A stretch of DNA of 64,000 nucleotides, from assembly GCF_003569765.1 (NCBI RefSeq), contig NZ_QXMG01000018.1, positions 1-64,000 on the forward strand. Reading direction: 5' to 3'. Shown here one piece after another: positions 18,181 through 26,352 of the stretch (positions within the stretch are counted from its first letter, which is position 1; every line of letters begins with the position of its first letter). The stretch comes from Caldimonas tepidiphila (lineage in GTDB: Bacteria > Pseudomonadota > Gammaproteobacteria > Burkholderiales > Burkholderiaceae_C). Made by a program: the position numbers and the translations under genes. Under the pieces are notes generated by a model. It saw nothing but the letters and a program-made list of their open reading frames with translations, made no database searches and was not told where the DNA came from.

Positions 18181-19086
18181 ATGCCGCTGAGTCCGCCGCA
18201 CGCGCGCACGGGCGCGGCCGGGGACTGCGCGCCGCTGGTCTCGGTCTACCTGCCGACCAAGGACCGGCTGCCGCGGCTGCGGGCCGCGGTCGACTCGGTG
18301 CTGGCGCAGAGCCTCGCGGACTTCGAGCTGATCGTCGTGAACGACGGCTCGCGCGACGGCACCGCCGCCTACCTCGACGCGCTCGCCGCGCAGGACGCCC
18401 GGGTGCGCGCGCTCCACCACGAGGCGCCGCTCGGCGCGCCGGCCTCGCGCAACGAGGCGCTGCGCCTGGCGCGCGGCACCTGGGTCACCGGGCTCGACGA
18501 CGACGACCAGTTCCACCCCGGCCGGCTCGAGGCCTTCGTCGCCTTCGCGGGGCTGATGCAGCGCCACGGCCTCGCGTTCTCCGCGCTCTACAGCCAGGAC
18601 GAGGTGGTCGGTGCGCAGGGGCGGCGCTGCACGCGCAAGCAGAGCCGCGCGGCGTTCGAGGACCTGCTGCTGCGCAACTGCATCGGCAACCAGGTCTTCG
18701 CGCGGCGCGAGGTCTTCCTCGAGGCCGGGCTCTACGACGAAGGGATGCCCGCGTGGCAGGACCTGGACCTGAACCTGCGCATCGTCGGGCGCTTCGGCCC
18801 GGCGCTGCTGCTCGACGCGCCCTACTACGTCTTCCACGACGACGAGCGCCCGGACCGGATCTCGCGCAAGAAGAAGGACCGCATCATGGAGGCCTACCGG
18901 CGCATCGCCGCCAAGTGGCCGCAGCTGCCGGCGCGCGCGCGGCAGAACCTCTACCTGCAGACGCTCAGCGCCTACTACCGCTTCCCGATCACCGCGGGCG
19001 ACATCTCCGCCTACCTGCGCCTCGGCATCGCGCCGGGCAGCCTGGCCTCGCTGCTGAGACTGCTGATCCACCGGCTGCGCACGTGA
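18181..19086 (+). CDS. Family 2 glycosyltransferase
   Basis: This is a 301-residue GT-A enzyme. The nucleotide-sugar fold begins PLVSVYLPTKDRLPRLRAAVDSVLAQ, followed by LIVVNDGSRDGT, and the metal-binding DDDD is in TGLDDDDQFHPGRL. AWQDLDLNLRIVGRFG carries the ED-like catalytic region. There is no membrane segment, so it acts at the cytoplasmic face on lipid-linked intermediates. SD GGAGGG precedes the ATG by 5 nt. The donor sugar and linkage cannot be read. Confidence 0.88.
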   Translation: MPLSPPHARTGAAGDCAPLVSVYLPTKDRLPRLRAAVDSVLAQSLADFELIVVNDGSRDGTAAYLDALAAQDARVRALHHEAPLGAPASRNEALRLARGTWVTGLDDDDQFHPGRLEAFVAFAGLMQRHGLAFSALYSQDEVVGAQGRRCTRKQSRAAFEDLLLRNCIGNQVFARREVFLEAGLYDEGMPAWQDLDLNLRIVGRFGPALLLDAPYYVFHDDERPDRISRKKKDRIMEAYRRIAAKWPQLPARARQNLYLQTLSAYYRFPITAGDISAYLRLGIAPGSLASLLRLLIHRLRT

Positions 19087-19186
19087 TGCGCGCCCCGCCC
19101 CCCACCCCGCCGCTCGACGGGCGCGCGCGTCCACGCGGAACGAGCCAACGCAGCGCCCCCTCGGGCCCTCCATCCGTCGCGTCGCC

Positions 19187-20227
19187 ATGAAGAAACTCGT
19201 CTACCGCTACACCCGGCACCTGCGCTTCCGGCTCCGCATGGAGCGCCACTGGCGGCATTTCCAGGAGGCGATGAGCGCGGACCCGCTGCCCACCGTGCGC
19301 GCCGACCTGCAGGCGCTCGTCGATGCGCCGCCGACGCGCATCGGCTCCAAGGGCCAGCCCGACATGGCGGGGCTCAAGCGCGAGCGCGCGCGGCGCATCG
19401 TCGCCGAGCTGCAGGCGCAGCCGGGGCGCGTCAGCGCGACGGCGCTCGCGACGGCGCGCGAGCTCGCCGCGCTCGACACGAGCGACCGCACCGCGCACCG
19501 CGTCCACCTCGCGCTGTTCTGCGTCGCGCACGCCGGGATGCTCGCCGCGCTGCGCGGCCACCTGCGCCGCTACGTGGTCGCGCACATCAGCTGCGCGCCG
19601 CGGCTCGACCGCGCCGCCGCCTCCTGCGCGAGCTTCGCGCCGCTGGCCGGGGCCGAGCTGAGCCAGCTGTCGGTGGTCGGCAGCGGCTTCGGCGAGTTCT
19701 TCGAGTTCGATGCCGCGCGGCAGCTGCTGACGGTGCCGGCGAGCGACGCCTACGAGCACCTGCCGAGCAAGGTGGCGGCGGCCTGGTTCGCGCTGTCGCT
19801 GGTCGAGGGCGTCGAGGCGGTGCTGAAGGTGGACGACGACCACCGGCTGCGCGACGGCGCGGCGCTGATGCGCGGCTTCCGCTCGCTCGACCGCGGCTCG
19901 CGGGCCGAGCAGCTCGGCCACCTGTACTTCTCGGACTACCTCGGCGCGCACAACCGCGCCTGGCACATCGGCAAGAGCAGCGACCCGGCGGTCAACGGCG
20001 CGCCCTACGGCTATCCCGGCGCGCGCCAGTGGGCCACCGGCCACACCGGCTACTTCCTGAACCGCCCGGCGCTGCGCCTCGCCGGCTGGGGCTACACCTA
20101 CTTCCGCGAGCACTTCCGCACCGGCCTCTACGAGGACATGGTGCTGTCGGACCTGATCGAGCGCCTCGGCGGGCGGCTGCGCCACGCCGAGATGATGCGG
20201 CTGCTGTCGGCGGAGGCGGCCTACTGA
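19187..20227 (+). CDS. Putative DxD glycosyltransferase, GT31-like (weak)
   Basis: This is a 346-residue protein I cannot place firmly. The middle holds AVLKVDDDHRLRDG, which looks like the DxD metal site of GT-A enzymes, and about 70 residues later comes YPGARQWATGHTGYFLNRPAL, then GLYEDMVLSDLIERLGG. That order of DDD, 'YP..G.gY..s' and ED resembles beta-1,3-galactosyltransferases (GT31). The N-terminal 120 residues are basic, helical and have no known match. It is the last gene of EPS unit 1, which supports a role in repeat-unit assembly. Confidence 0.55.
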   Translation: MKKLVYRYTRHLRFRLRMERHWRHFQEAMSADPLPTVRADLQALVDAPPTRIGSKGQPDMAGLKRERARRIVAELQAQPGRVSATALATARELAALDTSDRTAHRVHLALFCVAHAGMLAALRGHLRRYVVAHISCAPRLDRAAASCASFAPLAGAELSQLSVVGSGFGEFFEFDAARQLLTVPASDAYEHLPSKVAAAWFALSLVEGVEAVLKVDDDHRLRDGAALMRGFRSLDRGSRAEQLGHLYFSDYLGAHNRAWHIGKSSDPAVNGAPYGYPGARQWATGHTGYFLNRPALRLAGWGYTYFREHFRTGLYEDMVLSDLIERLGGRLRHAEMMRLLSAEAAY

Positions 20228-20228
20228 A

Positions 20229-20242
20229 GGGGCGGCCGCCCC
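20229..20242. other. Perfect palindrome between convergent genes
   Basis: GGGGCGGCCGCCCC lies between the converging ends of unit 1 (+) and ugd (-), only 30 nt apart. It can fold on both RNAs and could act as a compact bidirectional end signal, although there is no T-run on either side. Confidence 0.35.
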
Positions 20243-20257
20243 GCCCTGCCCCGCTCC

Positions 20258-21580
20258 TCAGCCGCGGCCGATGCCGTGGTACTCGATGCCGAGCGTGCGC
20301 ATCAGCTCCGGCTCGTAGAGGTTGCGGCCGTCGAACACCGCGTGGTCGGCGAGCGCGTCGCGGATCGCGTCGAAGTCCGGCGTGCGGAACTCCTTCCACT
20401 CGGTGACGATCACCAGCGCGCAGGCGCCCTCGAGCGCCTCGCGCGCCGATTCCGCGAGGGCCACGCCGGGCACGCCGGCGAGCACGCGCCGCGCCTCGTC
20501 GGCGGCCACCGGGTCGTAGGCCTGCACCTTGGCGCCGCGCGCGACGAGCTCGGAGATCAGCACGCGGCTGGGCGCATCGCGCATGTCGTCGGTGTTGGGC
20601 TTGAAGGCCAGGCCCCACAGCGCGAAGGTCCTGCCCGCGAGGTCCTCGCCGTAGCGCGCGACGATCTTCCTCACCAGCACCTGCTTCTGCTGCTCGTTGA
20701 CCTCCTCCACCGCCTGCAGCAGCGCGAGCGGCTCGCCGGCCTCGGCCGCGGTGCGGATCAGCGCCTTGACGTCCTTCGGGAAACAGGAGCCGCCGTAGCC
20801 GCAGCCGGCGTAGAGGAAGCTCGTGCCGATGCGCGGGTCGCTGCCGATGCCCTGGCGCACCAGCTCGATGTCGGCGCCGAGCTTCTCGGCCACGCGCGAG
20901 AGCTCGTTCATGAAGCTGATGCGCGTGGCGAGCATCGCGTTGGCGGCGTACTTCGTGAACTCGGCGCTGCGCATGTCCATCACCATCATGCGCTCGCGGT
21001 TGCGGATGAAGGGCGCGTAGAGCGCGCGCAGCAGCAGCACCGCGCGCTCGTCGTCGGCGCCGACCACGACGCGGTCGGGGCGCATGAAGTCGGCCACCGC
21101 GGCGCCCTCCTTCAGGAACTCTGGATTGGAGGCGACCGCGAAGTCGAGCTTCACGCCGCGCTTGTCGAGCTCCTCGCGCACCGCCGCCTGCACGCGGTCG
21201 CCGGTGCCCACCGGCACCGTGCTCTTGTCGACGATCACCTTGAAGTCGGTCATCAGCCGGCCGATGTTGCGCGCCGCCGCCAGCACGTACTTCAGGTCGG
21301 CCGAGCCGTCCTCGTCCGGCGGCGTGCCGACCGCGATGAACTGGATCGTGCCGTGCGCGACCGCAGCCTCGACGCTGGTGGTGAACTCGAGCCGGCCGCC
21401 CGCGACGTTGCGCTGCACCACCTCGAGCAGCCCGGGCTCGTGGATCGGCAGGCTGCCCTCCTTGAGCACGCGGATCTTCTCGGGGTCGAGGTCCAGGCAC
21501 ATCACGTGGTTGCCCATCTCGGAGAGACAGGCGCCGGTGACGAGGCCGACATAGCCGGTGCCGACGACGGTGACTTTCAT
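20258..21580 (-). CDS. ugd: UDP-glucose 6-dehydrogenase
   Basis: This 440-residue enzyme oxidises UDP-glucose to UDP-glucuronate with two NAD+. The N-terminal Rossmann motif is [19 protein letters not shown], the central catalytic Cys lies in [13 protein letters not shown], and the C-terminal NAD domain has [19 protein letters not shown]. Full length with all key residues. It is the last gene of EPS unit 2, 30 nt after the WecG-like gene, and implies an acidic (glucuronic-acid-containing) polymer. Confidence 0.96.
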   Translation of the reverse strand: MKVTVVGTGYVGLVTGACLSEMGNHVMCLDLDPEKIRVLKEGSLPIHEPGLLEVVQRNVAGGRLEFTTSVEAAVAHGTIQFIAVGTPPDEDGSADLKYVLAAARNIGRLMTDFKVIVDKSTVPVGTGDRVQAAVREELDKRGVKLDFAVASNPEFLKEGAAVADFMRPDRVVVGADDERAVLLLRALYAPFIRNRERMMVMDMRSAEFTKYAANAMLATRISFMNELSRVAEKLGADIELVRQGIGSDPRIGTSFLYAGCGYGGSCFPKDVKALIRTAAEAGEPLALLQAVEEVNEQQKQVLVRKIVARYGEDLAGRTFALWGLAFKPNTDDMRDAPSRVLISELVARGAKVQAYDPVAADEARRVLAGVPGVALAESAREALEGACALVIVTEWKEFRTPDFDAIRDALADHAVFDGRNLYEPELMRTLGIEYHGIGRG

Positions 21581-21610
21581 GGTTGGTTTCCTTCGGGGTC
21601 TTGCAAGGGG

Positions 21611-22474
21611 TCAGGCACGCGGCGGCGTGCGGCGGCCGCGCAGCAGGCTCGGCAGCATGCGCGCGACGAACAGGCTGTTGGTGACGAGGTAGCGCTTCCA
21701 CAGCCGGCGCGGCTCGCTCAGCAGGCGGTAGAACCACTCCAGGCCGTGGCGCTGCATCCAGGGCGGCGCGCGGCGCACGGTGCCGGCGTGGTAGTCGAAG
21801 GCGGCGCCGACGCCGACCATCACGGCCCGCACGCGGCCGCGGTGCGCCGCCATCCACTTCTCCTGCTTCGGGCAGCCGATGCCGACGAACACCACCGCGG
21901 CGCCCGAGGCGTTGAGCTGCTCGGTGTCGGCGCGGTCCTCGGCCTCGGTGAGCGCGCGGAAGGGCGGCGAGATCAGCGCGCCGATCCGCAGCCGCGGAAA
22001 GACCCGCAGCAGCGATTCTCGCAGCCGCGCGAGCGTCTCGGGCGTGCCGCCGTAGAAGGCGACCCCCTGGCCGAGCCGCTCGGCCTCGCGCAGGTAGCGC
22101 CACATCAGGTCCGGGCCGTTGATGCGCTCCTGCGTCGCGTGGCCGAAGCGCCGCAGCGCCCAGGCCACCGGCGCGCCGTCGGCGGTGGCGAGGTCGGCCT
22201 CGTTGACGACGCGGCCGAACTCCGGGTCCTGCGTCGCGGTGACGACCGAGTGCACGTTGCAGATGCAGACATAGCGCGACTCGCGCCGCGCGCCCCACTC
22301 GATCAGGCGCGCGACCGCGCCGTCCCAGGGCAGCGCGTCGATGAAGGCGCCGAGCACCGGCGCGCCGCGGCGGCGGCCGTCGCGGCGCTCGCGCTGCCTG
22401 CGCTCCGGGCCGCCCCAGGGCCGCGACTCGCGCCGCCGCTCAGGCTGCGAGCGGAAGGTCTGCGATCGCATCAC
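21611..22474 (-). CDS. WecG/TagA/CpsF family glycosyltransferase (GT26)
   Basis: This 287-residue protein carries the family hallmarks: VLGAFIDALPWDGAV, CNVHSVVTA, TADGAPVAWALRRFG with the catalytic-type Asp, and VFVGIGCPKQEKW. Family members add ManNAc or ManNAcA to lipid-linked acceptors at the inner membrane; the actual donor here is unknown. The first 38 residues are very basic (Arg-rich), unusual and perhaps membrane-associating. A GTG start at 22474 has the SD GGAG 7 nt upstream; an ATG follows directly. It overlaps the end of the preceding GT4 gene by 35 nt. Confidence 0.85.
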   Translation of the reverse strand: MMRSQTFRSQPERRRESRPWGGPERRQRERRDGRRRGAPVLGAFIDALPWDGAVARLIEWGARRESRYVCICNVHSVVTATQDPEFGRVVNEADLATADGAPVAWALRRFGHATQERINGPDLMWRYLREAERLGQGVAFYGGTPETLARLRESLLRVFPRLRIGALISPPFRALTEAEDRADTEQLNASGAAVVFVGIGCPKQEKWMAAHRGRVRAVMVGVGAAFDYHAGTVRRAPPWMQRHGLEWFYRLLSEPRRLWKRYLVTNSLFVARMLPSLLRGRRTPPRA

Positions 22475-23600
22475 GGTAGATCTCCAGCAGTTGCTCCAGG
22501 TTGCGCGCCGGCGTGTAGCGCGCCTCGTACTCGGCGCGCGCGGCGCGCCCCATCCGCTTCATCGCCTCGGGGTGCTCGTCGGCCCAGGCGAGCTTGCTCG
22601 CGAGGTCGCTCGGCTGCCCCGGGTCGAACAGCAGCCCGGTGCGCCCGTCCCGCACGATCTCGGCGAGCGCGCCGATGCGGCTCGCGATCACCGGCAGGCC
22701 GCAGGCGAAGGCCTCGACGATCGTGCGCGGGAAGTTCTCGTACCAGAGGCTCGGCACGACCAGGTAGAGCGCGCGCTGCATGCGCTCCATGACCTCGGCG
22801 GGCGGGCGAAAGCCCAGCCAGTGCGGACCGAAGGCGGCCCTCGCCTGCGGCGCGAGCTTGCCGTCGCCGACCACGGTCAGCGCCACCCGCGGCAGCTCGG
22901 CCGCCGCGTCGGCGAGCACGCCCAGGCCCTTCTCCGGCGACAGCCGCCCGACGAACAGCCCGCCCTCGCGGTGCTCCCACTGCGGCCGCGCGTCGAGCGC
23001 GACGAAGTTGGGCTTGACGCGGATGCGCCCGGGGGGCAGCCCGCCCTGCACGAACTTGTCGCGGCAGAAGTTGTTCAGCGCGATGTAGCGCGCCACCTTG
23101 TGCGCCCAGGTGCCGGCGGCGCGGTGCAGCACGACGCTGCTGCCGAGCACCGCGCTCTGCGCCACCGAGCCGCGGTAGCAGCCGCGCAGCACGCCGCGCC
23201 ACGGCACGTTGCCGAGGCAGTCCTCGCAGACGCGCCCCTCGCGCAGGAACATCGCCTGCGGGCACAGCAGCCGGAAGTTGTGCAGCGTCTGCACCACCGG
23301 CACGCGCGCCGCGTCGGCGGCCCAGTAGAGCGAGGGCGAGATCAGCGGGAAGGTGTTGTGCGCGTGCACGACGTCGGGGCGGAACTCCTCGAGCAGACGG
23401 CGCAGCTCCTCGCTGGTGCGGCGCGACCACAGCGTCTGCACCGCCAGCGTCACGCGCCCCTGCCCCGCGACCTCGTCGTTGTGGCGGCCGAACACGCGCA
23501 CCTCGTGGCCGCCCGCGCGCAGCAGCTCGATCTCGGCCTCCGCGACCGCATCCTCGCCGCCACGCTTCTGGTAGGCGTTGTGAGCGACGACGATCCTCAT
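22440..23600 (-). CDS. Family 4 glycosyltransferase (GT4-a)
   Basis: This is a 386-residue GT-B enzyme beginning MRIVVAHNAYQKRGGEDAVAEAE. It shows VVHAHNTFPLISPSLYWAA in the N-terminal domain and GLFVGRLSPEKGLGVLADAA plus the EX7E motif (YENFPRTIVEAFACGLPVIAS) in the C-terminal donor domain. A Cys-rich insertion (CPQAMFLREGRVCEDCLG, then RGCYRGS) is typical of a subgroup with a small structural metal site. ATGA overlap with the preceding gene. It adds one sugar of the EPS repeat; donor unknown. Confidence 0.88.
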   Translation of the reverse strand: MRIVVAHNAYQKRGGEDAVAEAEIELLRAGGHEVRVFGRHNDEVAGQGRVTLAVQTLWSRRTSEELRRLLEEFRPDVVHAHNTFPLISPSLYWAADAARVPVVQTLHNFRLLCPQAMFLREGRVCEDCLGNVPWRGVLRGCYRGSVAQSAVLGSSVVLHRAAGTWAHKVARYIALNNFCRDKFVQGGLPPGRIRVKPNFVALDARPQWEHREGGLFVGRLSPEKGLGVLADAAAELPRVALTVVGDGKLAPQARAAFGPHWLGFRPPAEVMERMQRALYLVVPSLWYENFPRTIVEAFACGLPVIASRIGALAEIVRDGRTGLLFDPGQPSDLASKLAWADEHPEAMKRMGRAARAEYEARYTPARNLEQLLEIYRDAIADLPLAA

Positions 23601-24721
23601 CGGCGCAGCTCCTTCAGGCAGCGCTCGATGCCCTCGCAGAAGCGCTGGCTCATGTTCTCGATCGTGTAGCGCGCCGCGCTCGCGCGCGCGCCGGCGCGCA
23701 GCGCCTCGGCCCGCTGCGGCTGCGCGAGCAGCGCGGCGACGCCGTCGACGTAGGCGTCGAGGCGGTCGGGCGTCATCAGCCCGTTGCGGCCCGACTCGAG
23801 GTAGGCGATCTCGGGCGAGTGCAGCCGGCAGTCGGTGGTCACGAGCGGCAGCCCGGCGACGAAGGCGTCGAGCAGCCCGAGGCCGACGAGGCCGGGGTTG
23901 AGCATCACGTCCGAGACCGCGAGCAGTTCCATCTTGTCCCGGGCGTGGCGGGGCCCGAGCACGCGGATCCACGGGTGGGCGCGCGCCGCCGCCTCGACGA
24001 GGCCGCGGTCCGGGCCGTCGCCGGCCACGAGCAGCGTGAAGCCGGGAAAGCGCGCGCGCAGCCGCAGCGCGGCCTCGACGAGGAAGCCCAGGCGCTTGTC
24101 GGCGTAGAGCGAGCCGACGAAGACGCCCACCGGCCCCGCGCCGGGCGCGAGCTCGCGGCGCACGCGCTCGCGGTCGGCCGCGGTGATCGCCGCATGCAGC
24201 CGGCGCAGCTCCGCGGTGTCGACCGCGTTGTCGAGCACCGTGATGCGCTCCTCGGGGAAGCCCTCGGCGCGCACCAGCTCGCGACTCAGGCCGGTGTAGG
24301 CGAACCACCAGTCCACCCGCGTCGTGGTCCAGCGCTTGAAGCGCTCCCTGAGGCCCTCGGGGGAGTCGCTCTGCAGGTTGCGCCCGTGGCCCCAGAAGGC
24401 GAGCCGGCGCGGGCGCTCGAGCGTCATCGACACCAGGTTGTAGGCGAGCTTGTTCTCCTGCGTGACGATCACCAGCTCGCACGCCCGGGTGAGCGCGCCG
24501 AAGTCCTGCCAGCACAGCCGCCCGCCGGCGAGGTAGCGCGTCGCGCAGCGCTCGGCCCAGGGCAGCTCGCCGCCGTCGCGCTTGCGCGCCTCCTCGGGAG
24601 TCGGGTCGCCGTGCAGCACGCGCAGCCGGATGCCGCGGCGCGCCAGGCGCTCGCGCATCTGCTCGAACAGCGGCAGCCGGTAGCCCGTCATGCGCCGCTG
24701 CACGATCGCGACCTCGGCCAT
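23597..24721 (-). CDS. Family 4 glycosyltransferase (GT4-b)
   Basis: This is a 374-residue GT-B protein starting MAEVAIVQRRMTGYRLPLFEQMRERL. The donor-side sequence GVFVGSLYADKRLGFLVEAALRLR and LLVAGDGPDRGLVEAAA are clear GT4 signatures. In the usual EX7E region it reads NPGLVGLGLLDAFVAGLPLVTTD, where the first Glu is replaced by Gly; the aspartate of LLDAF replaces the second Glu. This variant occurs in some GT4 subgroups, so loss of activity is not certain. It overlaps both neighbours by 1-4 nt and is surely co-translated. Confidence 0.82.
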   Translation of the reverse strand: MAEVAIVQRRMTGYRLPLFEQMRERLARRGIRLRVLHGDPTPEEARKRDGGELPWAERCATRYLAGGRLCWQDFGALTRACELVIVTQENKLAYNLVSMTLERPRRLAFWGHGRNLQSDSPEGLRERFKRWTTTRVDWWFAYTGLSRELVRAEGFPEERITVLDNAVDTAELRRLHAAITAADRERVRRELAPGAGPVGVFVGSLYADKRLGFLVEAALRLRARFPGFTLLVAGDGPDRGLVEAAARAHPWIRVLGPRHARDKMELLAVSDVMLNPGLVGLGLLDAFVAGLPLVTTDCRLHSPEIAYLESGRNGLMTPDRLDAYVDGVAALLAQPQRAEALRAGARASAARYTIENMSQRFCEGIERCLKELRR

Positions 24722-25953
24722 CAGCCCTCCCCCCAGCGCACCGACCAGCGCCCGAGATCGGCGTAGACGCGCGACCAGCGCGCGACGAAGGCCTCGCGCG
24801 AATAGCGCCGCACCGACTCGCATGCGCCCTGCGCGAGCGCCGGCAGCCGCTCGCGGCCGAGGATGGCCTCGGCGAGCGCGCTGCCGACGGCGCCCGCGTT
24901 GCGCTCGACCAGCCAGCCGTTGACGCCCGGGCGCACGAACTCCTCGGCGCCGTAGAGGCCCTGGCTCGTGAGCACCGGCAGGCCGGCTGCCGCCGCCTGC
25001 AGGATCGCGAGCGAGAAGACCTCGTAGGCCGACGGGAAGGCGAACACGTCCGCGCACCACAGCCACGGCCGCACGTCCTGCTGCAGCCCGGCGAAGCGCA
25101 CCGCGCCGTCCAGGCCGAGCGCCTCGGCACGGCGCGAGAACTCCTCGATCTCGTCCGGCCCGCCGCCGATCACCAGCACCTGCGCCTGCGCGCGCAGCGC
25201 CTCGGGCAGGCCGGCGAGGCCCTCGAGCACCAGCGGCAGGCCCTTCCTCGCGAAGTCGCCGAGCGCCATGAAGGCGAACACCAGCGCGTCCTCGCGCAGG
25301 CCGGCATCGAGGCGCTGCGCGGCGCGGTCGAATCCGGCCGGCATCGCGAAGTGATCGGCGTCGACCGGGTTCGGGATCGTCACGAGCCGCGCCGAGGTGC
25401 CCGGGTACTCGCGCGCCAGCTCGCGCGCCAGCCCCAGCGACGGCACGACGATGCGCGACGCGCGCGCCAGCGCCCGGCGCTCGAAGAAGGCGTTGAAGGC
25501 GTGGTTGCACCAGCGCGCCGCGCGGCGCAGGCCGCGCACCGGCGAGCTCTTCCACGGCCCCTTTAGGTAGGCGCGGTGGCAGAAGTGGGCGTAGACGACG
25601 TCGGCGCGCGCGAACTGGCCCTGCGTGGTCTGCACCCAGTCGGCGCGGTGGCCGCGCAGCCGCCAGAAGCCGTAGAGGAAGGGGGCGGCCGCCTGGAACA
25701 GCAGGTAGCGCAGCAGGACCGGGCCGCGCGGCAGCGGCACGCGCACCCATTCCACGCCGGGCTCGCCCGCGAGCTCGCAGCGGTCGGAGAACACCGTGAC
25801 GCGGTGCCGGGCGGCCAGGCCCGCGACCTGCGCCATCACGCAGCTGCCCGCCGGGCTGCGCGCGCTCACCGCCTGGTCGAACACCGCGACGCGCGGGCCC
25901 TGCGGCACGGCCGCCGCGGCGCGGGGGGCGGTGGGGGGGCTCAGGGGCTTCAT
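24721..25953 (-). CDS. Family 4 glycosyltransferase (GT4-c)
   Basis: This is a 410-residue GT-B enzyme. It has an N-terminal acceptor domain (PRVAVFDQAVSARSPAGSCVMAQV, DVVYAHFCHRAYLKGPWK) and a GT4 donor domain with MALGDFARKGLPLVLEGLA, LVIGGGPDEIEEF and the EX7E motif SAYEVFSLAILQAAAAGLPVLTS, where the second Glu position reads Gln. The start at MKPLSPP overlaps the stop of the SMR-type gene as ATGA. It is predicted to build the EPS repeat unit at the cytoplasmic face. Confidence 0.85.
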   Translation of the reverse strand: MKPLSPPTAPRAAAAVPQGPRVAVFDQAVSARSPAGSCVMAQVAGLAARHRVTVFSDRCELAGEPGVEWVRVPLPRGPVLLRYLLFQAAAPFLYGFWRLRGHRADWVQTTQGQFARADVVYAHFCHRAYLKGPWKSSPVRGLRRAARWCNHAFNAFFERRALARASRIVVPSLGLARELAREYPGTSARLVTIPNPVDADHFAMPAGFDRAAQRLDAGLREDALVFAFMALGDFARKGLPLVLEGLAGLPEALRAQAQVLVIGGGPDEIEEFSRRAEALGLDGAVRFAGLQQDVRPWLWCADVFAFPSAYEVFSLAILQAAAAGLPVLTSQGLYGAEEFVRPGVNGWLVERNAGAVGSALAEAILGRERLPALAQGACESVRRYSREAFVARWSRVYADLGRWSVRWGEG

Positions 25954-26321
25954 GCCGAGCGCGCCACCAGCACGACGCCGGCGACGATCATCGCGGTGCC
26001 GAGCACCCGCGGCGCGGTCAGCGCCTCGCCGAAGACCAGGAAGCCCAGCGCCATCGTCACGACGAAGCCGAGCCCGGCGAAGGGATAGGCGGCGCTGACC
26101 TCCATGCGCGCGAGCACGCCGAGCCAGGCCAGCGCGCCGAGCCCGTACATCGCCATGCCGCCGAGCAGCACCGGGTTGCTGCCGAAGGCCCACAGCGTGG
26201 CGGCGAAGCTCTCGAAGGGGCCGCGCATGCCGGGGCGGGACATGCCGAGCTTGAGCACCACCTGCGCCAGCGACGAGAGCATCACGCTCGCACAGATCAA
26301 CATCAGGGCCTTGCCATTCAT
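25950..26321 (-). CDS. Small multidrug-resistance/EamA-type four-helix transporter
   Basis: This is a 123-residue protein with four hydrophobic helices: ALMLICASVMLSSLAQVVLKLGM, an internal PVLLGGMAMYGLGALAWLGVL, VSAAYPFAGLGFVVTMALGFLVFGE and VLGTAMIVAGVVLVA. This is the DMT-superfamily half-size fold, like ArnE/ArnF or EmrE. In polysaccharide loci such proteins often flip undecaprenyl- or polyprenyl-phosphate sugars, which fits a partner for lipid-linked sugar modification; that is inference. SD GGGAGGT lies 9 nt upstream of the ATG. It separates the large membrane-glycosidase gene from the GT4 genes. Confidence 0.8.
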   Translation of the reverse strand: MNGKALMLICASVMLSSLAQVVLKLGMSRPGMRGPFESFAATLWAFGSNPVLLGGMAMYGLGALAWLGVLARMEVSAAYPFAGLGFVVTMALGFLVFGEALTAPRVLGTAMIVAGVVLVARSA

Positions 26322-26352
26322 CGTCGGGACCTCCCGGGTCTTTCTCTCGGTT

